A stretch of 64,000 nt of DNA, taken from assembly GCF_050749805.1 (NCBI RefSeq), contig NZ_CP192738.1:2542001-2606000 (forward strand), given 5' to 3'. The DNA is from Hahella sp018986435 (lineage in GTDB: Bacteria > Pseudomonadota > Gammaproteobacteria > Pseudomonadales > Oleiphilaceae). The translations under genes and the position numbers were made by a program. The notes beneath the pieces were generated by a model. The model saw only the letters and a list, made by a program, of their open reading frames with translations, was not told the DNA's origin and did no database searches. Below are positions 9,543 to 18,920 of this stretch, piece by piece (position 1 is the stretch's first letter; each line of letters begins with the position of its first letter).

Positions 9543-10658
9543 ATGAAGAAAGTGGGTCTGGTAGGATGGCGGGGCATGGTAGGCTCCGTTTTGATGCAGC
9601 GCATGCAAGAAGAGAACGATTTCGCGCACATCGATCCGATATTCTTCACCACATCCCAGGTTGGTCAGGCGGCGCCTGACTTTGGCAAACCCGCGCCAGC
9701 GTTGAAAGACGCTACCTCCATTCAAGACCTGAGTGAAATGGACATTATTATTTCCTGCCAGGGCGGGGATTACACCAATGACGTGTATCCGCAATTGCGC
9801 GCCGCTGGCTGGAATGGCTACTGGATCGACGCCGCTTCCGCATTGCGTATGAAAGACGATGCGGTCATCGTGCTGGACCCGGTTAACCGTAAAGTTATTG
9901 ACCGCGCTATCGATCAAGGACGCAAAGACTTCATCGGCGGCAATTGCACCGTCAGCCTGATGTTGCTGGCCCTGGGCGGTCTGTTTGAGCAGGATCTGGT
10001 TGAGTGGGTCAGCCCGATGACCTATCAGGCGGCCTCTGGCGCTGGCGCGCAGAACATGCGCGAACTGATCAAGCAGATGGGCTCCGTTTACGACAGCGTT
10101 TCTACTGAACTGGCCGACCCCGCCAGCTCCATTCTGGAAATCGATCGTCTGGTAGCGGAAAGAATGCGCGGCGGCGAATTCCCTGTGGATCAGTTTGGCG
10201 TGCCGTTGGCCGGCAGCCTGATTCCCTGGATCGACAAGCCCATGCCTTCCGGCCAGAGCAAAGAAGAGTGGAAGGCGCAGGCGGAAGCCAACAAAATTCT
10301 GGGCAGAGAAGGGGCGCCGATTCCTATCGATGGCCTCTGCGTACGTATCGGCGCCATGCGCTGCCATAGCCAGGCGATGACGATCAAACTGCGCAAGGAT
10401 GTTCCTCTGCCGGAAATCGAGCAGATGCTGGCCACGTCCAACGACTGGGCGAAAGTGATTCCCAACGACCGCGACATCTCCATGCGCGAGCTGACGCCGG
10501 CGCGAGTGAATGGCGGTCTGGATATTCCGGTTGGCCGGTTGCGCAAGCTGAGCATGGGGCCAGAGTATCTGGGCGCATTCACTGTCGGCGACCAGTTGTT
10601 ATGGGGCGCAGCCGAGCCGTTACGCCGCACGCTGGCGATTTTACTGGGTAATATCTGA
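9543..10658 (+). CDS. asd: Aspartate-semialdehyde dehydrogenase
   Basis: Reduces aspartyl phosphate to aspartate semialdehyde for the lysine, diaminopimelate, methionine and threonine branches. It is 371 residues of the E. coli-type Asd subfamily: MKKVGLVGWRGMVGSVLMQRM is the NADP-binding start. The catalytic cysteine is Cys135 in GGNCTVSLML, the E. coli position. ATG 9543 is favoured over the in-frame TTG 9534. The leuCDB-asd order is also found in pseudomonads. Confidence 0.98.
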   Translation: MKKVGLVGWRGMVGSVLMQRMQEENDFAHIDPIFFTTSQVGQAAPDFGKPAPALKDATSIQDLSEMDIIISCQGGDYTNDVYPQLRAAGWNGYWIDAASALRMKDDAVIVLDPVNRKVIDRAIDQGRKDFIGGNCTVSLMLLALGGLFEQDLVEWVSPMTYQAASGAGAQNMRELIKQMGSVYDSVSTELADPASSILEIDRLVAERMRGGEFPVDQFGVPLAGSLIPWIDKPMPSGQSKEEWKAQAEANKILGREGAPIPIDGLCVRIGAMRCHSQAMTIKLRKDVPLPEIEQMLATSNDWAKVIPNDRDISMRELTPARVNGGLDIPVGRLRKLSMGPEYLGAFTVGDQLLWGAAEPLRRTLAILLGNI

Positions 10659-10740
10659 CCTCTGGGTTTTGCGACGGCGCCGGTTTTTTGACGCAATCGG
10701 TGCCGTTAAATCTGGAAAAATTTGCATTCGTCGTTACAAT

Positions 10741-10781
10741 ACCGCTCAAGTGAAAGGCTTATTCCGATTCGCTTGAGCGGT
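10741..10781. repeat. 14-bp inverted repeat upstream of fimV
   Basis: ACCGCTCAAG pairs perfectly with CTTGAGCGGT, and the stem continues four more pairs (one T-G wobble) around a 13-base loop. No T-run follows on either strand, so it is not a classical terminator. It could be an RNA stem in the asd 3' end or a protein-binding dyad. Confidence 0.7.
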
Positions 10782-10940
10782 AATCCCGCCTGACTCGGAC
10801 GGAGTTATCAGTTTCCGAATAACTACCTCCGCCTTTGTTGCTCATTTCCATCTCTGGACTAAATTTAAGTGTGTGATGGCCGATATGGCTTTTTTACGCA
10901 AGCGCTTATGACGCATTATCCGCTTCTGGAGTTGGGGAAG

Positions 10941-10970
10941 TGGTTGATCTGCATGTAAATTGATCAACCA
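10941..10970. repeat. 9-bp inverted repeat in fimV upstream region
   Basis: TGGTTGATC and GATCAACCA form a perfect dyad with a 12-base spacer. The spacing fits a dimeric regulator site as well as an RNA hairpin. It lies about 230 bases before the fimV start. Confidence 0.6.
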
Positions 10971-11161
10971 GACAGGCTTGTATTAAAAATCATCCGTTTG
11001 GCCGTTTTGAATAGGCCTAATTTCTTGTAAAAATGCAGGACCTAATTAATACTTAGTAGCAATATTGAAAGTTTATTCTAAACATTCTCAATCAACTGAG
11101 ATTTTTAACGACATTTGACGCCGTCAGATAACCTCGGGCGGCGCCGGAAAGCTCGGCGCGC

Positions 11162-11175
11162 CACCTGAAGAGGTG
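11162..11175 (+). promoter_or_regulatory. Small hairpin before fimV ribosome-binding site
   Basis: CACCT-GAAG-AGGTG forms a compact 5-bp stem with a four-base loop, about 15 bases before the AAGGAAAG ribosome-binding site of fimV. It could affect translation or mRNA stability; this is inference from position. Confidence 0.35.
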
Positions 11176-11201
11176 AAGAATTAATAGAAAGGAAAGACGC
11201 T

Positions 11202-14200
11202 ATGGTTCGCAAACTCGCGATTGCAGTATTAACAATGTCCGCGCTTTCATCGGGGGTGGCTAAGGCGCTAGGGTTAGGCGAAGCAAAAGTTTATTCATCG
11301 CTCAATCAACCGCTGAACGCGGAAATCGAGCTGGTCAGCGTTCGTGATCTCACCGAGAGCGAAATTTTGACGAATCTGGCCTCCCGGGAAGCGTTCCAGC
11401 GCGCCAACCTGGACCGGGTGTATTTCCTTTCGGATTTGCGCTTCAAAGTTTTATTCAAAGACGGCAAGGCTTATGTGCGAGTCACCAGCTCCAAGCCGGT
11501 GCGCGAGCCTTATCTGAATTTCCTGATGGAAGTGACTTGGCCTAGTGGACGACTGTTGCGAGAGTACGCGCTGCTGATCGATCCGCCTACGTTTAGCAGC
11601 GAGAGCGTGAAGCCTGCGCAGGTTGCGCCGGCCAGAACCACCACTGCCAGTGCGCCTGCTACGACAACGCGTCCTTCCACTTCAACGACCACTACCAGAA
11701 CTACCGCTCCTTCCTCCTCGTCCACCTACGATGCGCCTTCTACTTCAGGGTCTTATGGACCAACAGGCGGTGACGACACTTTGTGGGAGATAGCGCTGAA
11801 AACCCGTCCTGACAGCAGCGTGTCGCCCCAGCAGATGATGCTGGCGATTCAGGATTTGAACCCGGACGCTTTCTTCGACGGCAACATCAACAAGCTGAAA
11901 TCCGGTCAGGTATTGCGTATTCCTGACAAAGAGCAGGCCCAGCAGCGCAGTAACCGCGACGCGGTGCGTCAGGTCAGCCTGCAAAACCGCGAGTTTGCGG
12001 AAGGGCGCGCGCCATCTACCCGTCAGGTGGATGCGTCAGGAACCGGTCGCAATCAGACTGGCTCCGCCGCGTCGCAAACTGACGAAGACAAGTTGAGAAT
12101 TATCGTCGCCAAAACTGGCGAGAATGCCTCTACGACGCCTGAAAAAGCGGGTGACTCCACAGGCTCTCGCGGCGGCACTTCGAAGACTGCTGAAGAACTG
12201 AGTCTGGCGCAAGAGAAACTGGATCAGGTCTCTCGCGAAAACGAAGACTTGAAGAGCCGCATGGAAGACCTGCAGAGTCAGTTGGAGACAATGCAGCGTC
12301 TGGTGTCGCTGAAAGATGACCAATTGGCGGCCATGCAATCGAAAGTAGGCGAAACTGGCGGCGATACTACTGCGCCGACGCTTCCCGAAGAGCCTGTTAT
12401 GCCCGGCGATGAAGGCATGACTCCAGGGGAAGAGCCCATGACGCCAAGCGAGCCCTCCATGGGCTTGGGTGATGAGCCATCCACGATGGGAGAAGAGACG
12501 CCAATGTCTCCCGGCATGGAGACTCCAGAAGATCAAACTGGCATGAATACGCCGGAGACGCCAGAGCCTGTTGCGCCCGTCACGCCGACGGAGCCTGAAC
12601 AGCCTCCTGTCGTAGTAGACAAAAAGCCGCCAACGCCAGCAGTTACCGAGCCGACGCCACAGCCTGAGCCGGAAAGCTGGATCGACATCATCAAGAATAA
12701 TGTGATTTACCAGGCCGCTATTGGCGGCGGCGCGGTCCTGTTGTTACTGATTCTCTGGTTGCTGGCCCGTCGCGGCGGCAAAAAAGAAGCGGAAGCGGAT
12801 GACGACGCTCTGGATATCGCAGACCACGATAATTTGGCGCTGGATTTGGATATCGACGCGGAAGAAGGCGAGGGCGAAACCAAAGTCGGCGGCGATGATC
12901 CCATTGCGGAAGCGGACGTGTACATCGCGTATCAGCGTTTCGATCAGGCAGTGCAAGTGCTTGACGCCGCACTGGAAGAGAATCCCAACAATCAGGAATA
13001 TCGCCTGAAGTTGTTGGAAGTGCTGGGCGAAGCCAAAGAAGGTGCGCGCTTCAACGAAACTTATAACCATCTGCGCGAAGCTGGCAACACTGGCGTCGTG
13101 AACCGCGCGGATGAAATCAAATCCCGTTTCTCCGACCTGGATGACGAGCCAGGTTTGTCCTTGGACGATCTGGAAAGCCAGCTGCTGGGCGGTGATGATT
13201 TCGCCTCTTCAACAGTGGATGAAGACGAATTGGATTTGGATCTGGACGCGAACCTGGATGCGACAATTCCCAGCCAGCCTGCCGCACTGAGCGAGCCTGA
13301 AGAGCTGGAGCCCGTCGAAGAAGCCGAAGATAACCTGGATATCGACTTTGACCTGAGCGAAATCGATCTGGGCGAAACTGACAAGGAAGAGGTTGAAGAA
13401 TCGAAAACTTCATCCGGTTATGACAAAGGCATTGATTACGTTTCCAGCAAAGCGCCTGCTGAGGAAGAATCCCTGGAGGACGCTTTCGAGACGGCGGATG
13501 TTTCTCTTGAGTCCTTAGAAGAAGACGGCTTTGAGCTGGCGGACGCTGAAGAGCTGGAGTCAGATTTCGAGCTGGACACCGTTGGCTTGGACGATGATCT
13601 GGAGACGCTGGATCTGGAGAGCGACCTCAGCGACGAGCTGCTGGATATGGATGCGCCCGCTGAAAGCGATGAGCTGGACGAAACCCTTGATCTGGATATG
13701 AATCTGGAAGAGGAAGAACCCTCTCTGGATCTGGATGACAGCGATCTGGATTTGTCACTCGACGAACAGCCTGCAGAAAGCAAAGACTTCACCGGCGCTG
13801 AGCTATCCAGTGATGTGGCGGAAGAATTCGTGCAACAGGTTGATGACTTGGAAGACGAACTGCCGGATTTGAGCGCGTCCTTCGACGAAGAGCCGAAAGC
13901 GGACGTCGCTGCAGAGCTGGATACGGATCTCGATTTTAATCTGGATGATGACTTTGGCGACAAGACCATCGTGCAGCCGCAGGAGCCTGCCCCGAGCGTC
14001 GCGGCGGAATCGAAACCCGCAGCCAAAGAAGGTATGCAGGACGAGTTCGTGGAAGAGCTGGAAGAAGATTTCAACTTCCTGTCCGACACCGACGAAGCCG
14101 CCACTAAACTGGATCTGGCCAGAGCCTACATCGACATGGGCGACCGTGAAGGGGCTCGCGACATCCTGGAAGAGGTTGTCGAAGAAGGCAATAACGACCA

Positions 14201-14240
14201 GAAGCAGGAAGCCGCTTCCTTGCTGAAGAGACTTGCATAA
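11202..14240 (+). CDS. fimV: FimV/HubP-type polar peptidoglycan-binding protein
   Basis: A 1012-residue inner-membrane hub protein related to Pseudomonas FimV, which is needed for type IV pilus function and polar organisation. In order: a signal peptide (about 1-22), the FimV N-terminal domain (GLGEAKVYSSLNQPLNAEIEL), a Thr/Ser-rich linker, a LysM-like domain (about 190-243), a coiled coil (about 325-385), a Pro/Glu/Met-rich stretch, one membrane helix (about 503-523), and a very acidic Asp/Glu/Leu-rich cytoplasmic part. It ends in the conserved FimV C-terminal TPR-like motif (LDLARAYIDMGDREGARDILEEV, about 968-990). fimV next to truA and trpF is the pseudomonad order. ATG 11202 follows AAGGAAAG. 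Confidence 0.95.
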   Translation: MVRKLAIAVLTMSALSSGVAKALGLGEAKVYSSLNQPLNAEIELVSVRDLTESEILTNLASREAFQRANLDRVYFLSDLRFKVLFKDGKAYVRVTSSKPVREPYLNFLMEVTWPSGRLLREYALLIDPPTFSSESVKPAQVAPARTTTASAPATTTRPSTSTTTTRTTAPSSSSTYDAPSTSGSYGPTGGDDTLWEIALKTRPDSSVSPQQMMLAIQDLNPDAFFDGNINKLKSGQVLRIPDKEQAQQRSNRDAVRQVSLQNREFAEGRAPSTRQVDASGTGRNQTGSAASQTDEDKLRIIVAKTGENASTTPEKAGDSTGSRGGTSKTAEELSLAQEKLDQVSRENEDLKSRMEDLQSQLETMQRLVSLKDDQLAAMQSKVGETGGDTTAPTLPEEPVMPGDEGMTPGEEPMTPSEPSMGLGDEPSTMGEETPMSPGMETPEDQTGMNTPETPEPVAPVTPTEPEQPPVVVDKKPPTPAVTEPTPQPEPESWIDIIKNNVIYQAAIGGGAVLLLLILWLLARRGGKKEAEADDDALDIADHDNLALDLDIDAEEGEGETKVGGDDPIAEADVYIAYQRFDQAVQVLDAALEENPNNQEYRLKLLEVLGEAKEGARFNETYNHLREAGNTGVVNRADEIKSRFSDLDDEPGLSLDDLESQLLGGDDFASSTVDEDELDLDLDANLDATIPSQPAALSEPEELEPVEEAEDNLDIDFDLSEIDLGETDKEEVEESKTSSGYDKGIDYVSSKAPAEEESLEDAFETADVSLESLEEDGFELADAEELESDFELDTVGLDDDLETLDLESDLSDELLDMDAPAESDELDETLDLDMNLEEEEPSLDLDDSDLDLSLDEQPAESKDFTGAELSSDVAEEFVQQVDDLEDELPDLSASFDEEPKADVAAELDTDLDFNLDDDFGDKTIVQPQEPAPSVAAESKPAAKEGMQDEFVEELEEDFNFLSDTDEAATKLDLARAYIDMGDREGARDILEEVVEEGNNDQKQEAASLLKRLA

Positions 14241-14287
14241 TTCCGCTACTTTCCAATAATGCTGCCCTCATGTTTTGAGGGCGGCTT

Positions 14288-15139
14288 ATGAATCCAACCA
14301 GTTCGAACCAGTCATTGTACCCACTTTCCAACGATCTCTTGCCGGATACCGGGCGCGTTGCGCTGGTGTTGGGCTACGACGGCTCCCGTTATCACGGCTG
14401 GCAGGCGCAGAACTCCGGCGTACCCTCCGTGCAGGCGGAAGTAGAGGCTGCTTTATCAAAAGTCGCAGACCATCCCGTTAGTGTCGTATGCGCGGGGCGC
14501 ACCGACGCCGGCGTTCATGCGGTGAACCAGGTCGTTCACTTCGTGACGAAGGCGCAGCGCAGCCCGTATTCCTGGGCGATGGGCGTCAATCACTTTTTGC
14601 CGGCGGATGTATCCGTGAGCTGGGCGGGCGCGGTGTCAGAGAATTTTCATGCCCGCTACACCGCGACCTCACGCAGCTATCGCTACATTATCTACAACCA
14701 TCCGATTCGCCCCGCGTGGCTCAATCGCAACGTTACCTGGAACTACCGTCCTCTGGATGTGGAAAGCATGGCCGCCGCCGGCGCGCATCTGATCGGCGAG
14801 AATGACTTCAGCGCATTCCGCGGTTCCGACTGTCAATCCAAGACGCCTTTTCGCAATCTGACCCGTCTTGAAGTGAGCAAGGTCGGCGACATGGTTGTGA
14901 TAGAAGTGGAGGCGAACGCGTTTTTACACCACATGGTGCGCAACATTTCAGGTACCTTAATGGCGGTGGGGACAGGCAAGAAGCCGTCAGACTGGGTCGC
15001 GGACGTGCTGGCTTCCAAGAAGCGCTCAAAAGCCGGAGTGACGGCTCCGCCTTTTGGGTTGTACCTGACGTCTGTCACCTATCCGGAAGAGTTTGCGATT
15101 CCTTCGTTGCGGAAAGGGCCGTTTTTTCTCGGCGCCTGA
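14288..15139 (+). CDS. truA: tRNA pseudouridine(38-40) synthase
   Basis: Makes pseudouridine at positions 38-40 of tRNA anticodon arms. It is 283 residues, with the catalytic aspartate as Asp73 in CAGRTDAGVHA and the paired half-domain motif HHMVRNISGTL. The first 16 or so residues before TGRVALVLGYDGSRYHGWQ are longer than in many homologues. ATG 14288 sits after GAGGGCGG. Confidence 0.97.
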   Translation: MNPTSSNQSLYPLSNDLLPDTGRVALVLGYDGSRYHGWQAQNSGVPSVQAEVEAALSKVADHPVSVVCAGRTDAGVHAVNQVVHFVTKAQRSPYSWAMGVNHFLPADVSVSWAGAVSENFHARYTATSRSYRYIIYNHPIRPAWLNRNVTWNYRPLDVESMAAAGAHLIGENDFSAFRGSDCQSKTPFRNLTRLEVSKVGDMVVIEVEANAFLHHMVRNISGTLMAVGTGKKPSDWVADVLASKKRSKAGVTAPPFGLYLTSVTYPEEFAIPSLRKGPFFLGA

Positions 15140-15149
15140 TTTCCTCGAT

Positions 15150-15178
15150 TTCCCGAAGCCGCTTTAACTCGCTATAAT
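15150..15178 (+). promoter_or_regulatory. Possible sigma-70 promoter for trpF
   Basis: A perfect TATAAT at 15173-15178 is preceded, 17 bases upstream, by a weak TTCCCG. It lies 83 bases before trpF, in the only gap between truA and the trp genes. The -35 match is poor. Confidence 0.4.
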
Positions 15179-15261
15179 CCCAAGCCTGTTATGCGCCGCC
15201 GAATCGCTGACTTGAACTTTTCCGGAAAAACGAAGAACAGCATAAAAAAGGAAGAGATAAA

Positions 15262-15903
15262 ATGAATGCCCGCAACAAGCGCGTTCGCTGCAAAATCTGC
15301 GGCATCCTCGAGCTGGAGCATGCGCTGGCGGTCTCCGACGCCGGCGGCGACGCCATAGGATTTGTTTTTTATCCGCCCAGCCCCCGATACATTGATCCCG
15401 CCGCAGCCAGCCGCATTATCGCCCAACTGCCTCCCTTTATTTCTACTGTTGGTCTCTTCGTCAATCATAGCGCGGAGCAGGTGAGGGAGATTTTGAATGT
15501 CGTCCCTCTCGATGTGCTGCAGTTTCATGGCGATGAAGATAACGATTTTTGCCGCAGCTTTTCCCGTCCTTTCTACAAGGCCATTGGCGTGGGCGATGAG
15601 ACGGACGTGGTTGCGGAGGCGGCTAAGTATCCGGATGCAGCGGCCTTATTGTTTGATACCCATGACCCGCAATTACGTGGCGGCACTGGAAGAGTTTTCG
15701 ACTGGTCCCGCATTCGTCATGAGCTGGGCAAGCCGGTGATTCTCGCTGGCGGCCTGAATCCGTCCAATGTGGCGGAAGCTATTCGCACTGTCAGGCCCTA
15801 TGCCGTTGATGTCAGCGGTGGCGTCGAAGCAAGCAAGGGCGTGAAGAGCATTGAATTAATCCAGGAATTTATAGGTGAGGTATATCGTGAGTACGAGGTT
15901 TGA
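15262..15903 (+). CDS. trpF: Phosphoribosylanthranilate isomerase
   Basis: Third step of tryptophan synthesis, isomerising phosphoribosylanthranilate. It is a 213-residue TIM barrel with the family start RVRCKICGILELEHAL, carrying the catalytic cysteine in KICG, and the phosphate-binding end PYAVDVSGGVEASKGVKS. It is not fused to TrpC. AAGGAAGAG precedes ATG 15262. Its 3' end overlaps trpB by 17 bases if trpB starts at GTG 15887. Confidence 0.97.
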   Translation: MNARNKRVRCKICGILELEHALAVSDAGGDAIGFVFYPPSPRYIDPAAASRIIAQLPPFISTVGLFVNHSAEQVREILNVVPLDVLQFHGDEDNDFCRSFSRPFYKAIGVGDETDVVAEAAKYPDAAALLFDTHDPQLRGGTGRVFDWSRIRHELGKPVILAGGLNPSNVAEAIRTVRPYAVDVSGGVEASKGVKSIELIQEFIGEVYREYEV

Positions 15904-17107
15904 CGCTGAAACGCTGGCCAATATTCCGGACCATCGCGGCCACTTCGGTCATTACGGCGGCCGATTCGTATCCGAGACGCTCATGTCTTCGCTGTTGGAG
16001 CTGGAGCAGCATTACGAAAAATTGCGTATCGATCCCAAGTTCCAGGAAGAGTTCGATGCGGATCTGGCCGACTACGTCGGTCGTCCTTCTCCGTTGTATT
16101 TTGCGGAGCGTCTAACCAGGCAGGTCGGCGGCGCCAAGATTTATCTGAAACGGGAAGACCTGAATCACACCGGCGCCCACAAGGTAAACAACACCATCGG
16201 TCAGGCGTTGCTGGCGAAATACCTCGGCAAGCCGCGCATCATTGCCGAAACCGGCGCAGGCCAGCACGGCGTCGCCACGGCCACCGTCGCCGCCCGTCTG
16301 GGGTTGAAATGCGTGGTCTATATGGGCGAAGAAGATGTGCATAGACAGTCTTTGAATGTCTACCGCATGAAGCTTTTGGGCGCTGAAGTGCGCCCGGTCA
16401 CCAGCGGCACCAAAACCCTCAAGGATGCGATGAACGAAGCCTTGCGGGACTGGGTGACCTACGTCGACGACACTTTCTACATTATCGGTACGGTGGCGGG
16501 CCCGCACCCATATCCCAAGCTGGTGCGGGAATTCCAGTCCATTATTGGTCGTGAAGCGCGCCTGCAGTGCATGGAAAAAGAAGGGCGTCTCCCGGATGCA
16601 TTAGTAGCCTGCGTGGGCGGCGGCTCCAACGCCATTGGCTTGTTTTACCCCTTTATCGCGGATGAACAGATCAAAATGTACGGCGTGGAAGCCGGCGGGC
16701 TCGGATTGGAGACCGGGCAGCACGCGGCGCCGCTTTGCGCGGGTCGTCCCGGCGTGTTGCATGGCAACCGCACCTATTTGATGGAAGATGAAAACGGCCA
16801 GATTTCCGCAACGCACTCTATATCCGCAGGTCTCGATTATCCGGGCGTTGGTCCTGAGCATGCATGGCTCAAAGACATCAAACGCGCGGATTACGTTTCT
16901 GCGACAGACGAAGAAGCGCTGCGCGCCTTCCATACTCTGACTCGGGTGGAAGGCATCATGCCGGCGCTGGAGTCCAGTCATGCGGTGGCGTACGCCATGA
17001 AGCTGGCCAAGACCATGGATAAAGACCAGATCATCATCGTCAACCTGTCCGGACGCGGCGATAAAGACATCCATACTGTGGCCAAGCTTGACGGAATTGA
17101 ATTTTAA
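15887..17107 (+). CDS. trpB: Tryptophan synthase beta chain
   Basis: Condenses indole and serine using PLP, in the alpha2-beta2 complex with TrpA. It is about 406 residues. The PLP lysine is in HTGAHKVNN (about Lys99) and the phosphate loop is GGGSNAIG. The start GTG 15887 (STRFDAETLANIPD) follows AGGTGAGG at good spacing; GTG 15875 is in frame but falls within that ribosome-binding sequence. Overlap with trpF suggests translational coupling. trpA follows after 12 bases. Confidence 0.98.
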   Translation: MSTRFDAETLANIPDHRGHFGHYGGRFVSETLMSSLLELEQHYEKLRIDPKFQEEFDADLADYVGRPSPLYFAERLTRQVGGAKIYLKREDLNHTGAHKVNNTIGQALLAKYLGKPRIIAETGAGQHGVATATVAARLGLKCVVYMGEEDVHRQSLNVYRMKLLGAEVRPVTSGTKTLKDAMNEALRDWVTYVDDTFYIIGTVAGPHPYPKLVREFQSIIGREARLQCMEKEGRLPDALVACVGGGSNAIGLFYPFIADEQIKMYGVEAGGLGLETGQHAAPLCAGRPGVLHGNRTYLMEDENGQISATHSISAGLDYPGVGPEHAWLKDIKRADYVSATDEEALRAFHTLTRVEGIMPALESSHAVAYAMKLAKTMDKDQIIIVNLSGRGDKDIHTVAKLDGIEF

Positions 17108-17119
17108 AAAGGGTGTGAC

Positions 17120-17923
17120 ATGAGTCGAATTAAGCAATGCCTGGAGACGTTGAAGGCGAACAACAAAACCGCGTTGATTCCCTATGTGACCGCGGGAGAT
17201 CCCGCGCCGCAGCACACGGTAAATATCATGCACGCCCTGGTTGAATCGGGCGCTGACATTATTGAGTTGGGCGTGCCGTTTTCCGATCCCATGGCGGACG
17301 GCCCCGTGATTCAGCTGGCCTGTGAGCGCGCGCTGGAGCACGGGACTTCTCTGAGAATGGTGCTGGGCATGGTGGAGGAGTTCCGCAAGACCAACACGGA
17401 GACCCCTGTCGTATTGATGGGATATTTGAATCCGGTGGAAGCCATGGGCGTGCATCCATTTACCGACGCAGCCAAGGCGGCGGGAGTCGATGGCGTATTG
17501 ATCGTGGACTTGCCGCCGGAAGAAGCGGATTTGGCGGCGCCGCATCTGAAAGGAGCGGGGCTGGATGTCATCTTTCTGATTGCGCCCACCACTACGGAAG
17601 ATCGTATCGCCGCCGCTGCGAAGTTCGGCAGCGGATACCTGTACTATGTGTCGCTGAAAGGGGTGACTGGCTCCAATGCCCTGGATATCGACGATGTGGA
17701 AAAACATGTCAGCGCCATCAAGTCTCTGACTGATATGCCTGTCGGGGTTGGCTTCGGCATCAAAGACGCGGCAACAGCGAAAGCAGTGTCGGCAGTATCC
17801 GATGGTGTAATTGTCGGTAGCGCACTTGTGAATACAATAGCGACTAATGCTGAAAATCCGGAGCAGATGCGCGCCAAAGTAAAAGAGCTGCTTAGCTCCA
17901 TGCGCGCCGCGATGGACGAATAA
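17120..17923 (+). CDS. trpA: Tryptophan synthase alpha chain
   Basis: Cleaves indole-3-glycerol phosphate to indole, which is channelled to TrpB. It is a 267-residue TIM barrel with catalytic Glu49 (IIELGVPFSDP) and Asp60 (MADGPVIQ) at the canonical positions, and the phosphate-binding GVGFGIKDAATA. It is the third gene of the trpFBA run, with accD 20 bases downstream. No TrpI-type activator gene is present here, unlike Pseudomonas. Confidence 0.98.
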   Translation: MSRIKQCLETLKANNKTALIPYVTAGDPAPQHTVNIMHALVESGADIIELGVPFSDPMADGPVIQLACERALEHGTSLRMVLGMVEEFRKTNTETPVVLMGYLNPVEAMGVHPFTDAAKAAGVDGVLIVDLPPEEADLAAPHLKGAGLDVIFLIAPTTTEDRIAAAAKFGSGYLYYVSLKGVTGSNALDIDDVEKHVSAIKSLTDMPVGVGFGIKDAATAKAVSAVSDGVIVGSALVNTIATNAENPEQMRAKVKELLSSMRAAMDE

Positions 17924-17943
17924 ACAAGTGAGTAGGGTTTAAT

Positions 17944-18876
17944 ATGAGTAACTGGTTAGAAAAAATTATTCCGGGAATGGGGGGGGCTCAGTCCAAGCAC
18001 AAGAGTAACGTTCCCGAAGGCTTGTGGAAAAAGTGCCCTAAGTGCAGCGCCGTACTCTATCGCCCTGAACTGGAAAAAAACCTGGATGTGTGCCCCAAGT
18101 GTCAGCACCACATGCGCATCTCCGCACGTAGACGCATCGACATTTTCCTGGACGGCGCTGACAGAGTGGAGCTAGCTCCTGAGCTGGAGCCGGCGGATCG
18201 CCTGAAGTTCAAAGACACCAAGCGCTACAAAGACCGCCTGGTCAGCAATCAAAAAGCGACCGGTGAAAAAGACGCCCTGGTGGCCTTCAAGGGAACTGTC
18301 GCTGGCGTACCGGTTGCTGTGGTGGCGTTTGAATTCACTTTCCTGGGCGGCTCCATGGGTGCGGTGGTGGGCGAGAAGTTCGTTCGCGCCGTAAATGTCT
18401 GTCTGGAAGAAAACCGCGCACTGATCTGCTTCTCCGCCAGTGGCGGCGCGCGTATGCAAGAAGCGCTGATCTCCCTGATGCAGATGGCGAAAACCGCTGC
18501 GGCGCTGGAAGTGATGAAGCAGCGCGGCCTTCCATACATCTCTGTGATGACCGACCCCGTGTTCGGCGGCGTATCCGCCAGTCTCGCCATGCTGGGCGAC
18601 CTGAATGTGGCTGAGCCCAATGCGCTGATTGGCTTCGCAGGTCCTCGCGTTATTGAGCAGACTGTGCGTGAAAAACTGCCTGAAGGCTTCCAGCGCAGTG
18701 AATTCCTGCTGGAGCATGGCGCGCTGGATATGATTCTTGCCCGCAATCAATTGCGTCGCAGACTGTCGATGCTCATCTCCAAAATGATGAAGCTGCCAGA
18801 GCCTGAATTTGAAAACGAAGACGATCTCGATGATGAGGAAATGGAAATACCGGAGCCGCCAGAAAACCTGGAATAA
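17944..18876 (+). CDS. accD: Acetyl-CoA carboxylase carboxyltransferase subunit beta
   Basis: Transfers carboxyl from biotin to acetyl-CoA with AccA, giving malonyl-CoA for fatty acids. It is 310 residues. The N-terminal four-cysteine zinc ribbon is intact (Cys31, Cys34, Cys50, Cys53), followed by the carboxyltransferase fold (SASGGARMQEALISLMQMAKT). The C-terminus has an acidic tail of about 20 residues (EDDLDDEEMEIPEPPENLE), a common variable extension. Confidence 0.98.
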   Translation: MSNWLEKIIPGMGGAQSKHKSNVPEGLWKKCPKCSAVLYRPELEKNLDVCPKCQHHMRISARRRIDIFLDGADRVELAPELEPADRLKFKDTKRYKDRLVSNQKATGEKDALVAFKGTVAGVPVAVVAFEFTFLGGSMGAVVGEKFVRAVNVCLEENRALICFSASGGARMQEALISLMQMAKTAAALEVMKQRGLPYISVMTDPVFGGVSASLAMLGDLNVAEPNALIGFAGPRVIEQTVREKLPEGFQRSEFLLEHGALDMILARNQLRRRLSMLISKMMKLPEPEFENEDDLDDEEMEIPEPPENLE

Positions 18877-18920
18877 GCCGGCCTTAGCCTGATATCGGAT
18901 CTCATAGCGTAGATAGGAAT

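Larger units (their letters stand above)
10659..11201 (+). other. Long structured leader between asd and fimV
   Basis: 543 bases without a supported ORF, AT-rich in the middle. They contain two long perfect inverted repeats and a small hairpin near the fimV ribosome-binding site, listed separately. No T-rich terminator for asd is obvious. The fimV promoter must lie here, but I cannot place it with confidence. Confidence 0.6.

Noticed and set aside
13436..14104. 222-codon Ser-rich frame antisense to fimV
   Set aside because: The acidic Asp/Glu-rich repeats of FimV read as Ser-rich on the other strand; low complexity and no start-site support.
16601..17707. 368-codon frame antisense to trpB and trpA
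   Set aside because: It overlaps two certain genes and has no family motif.
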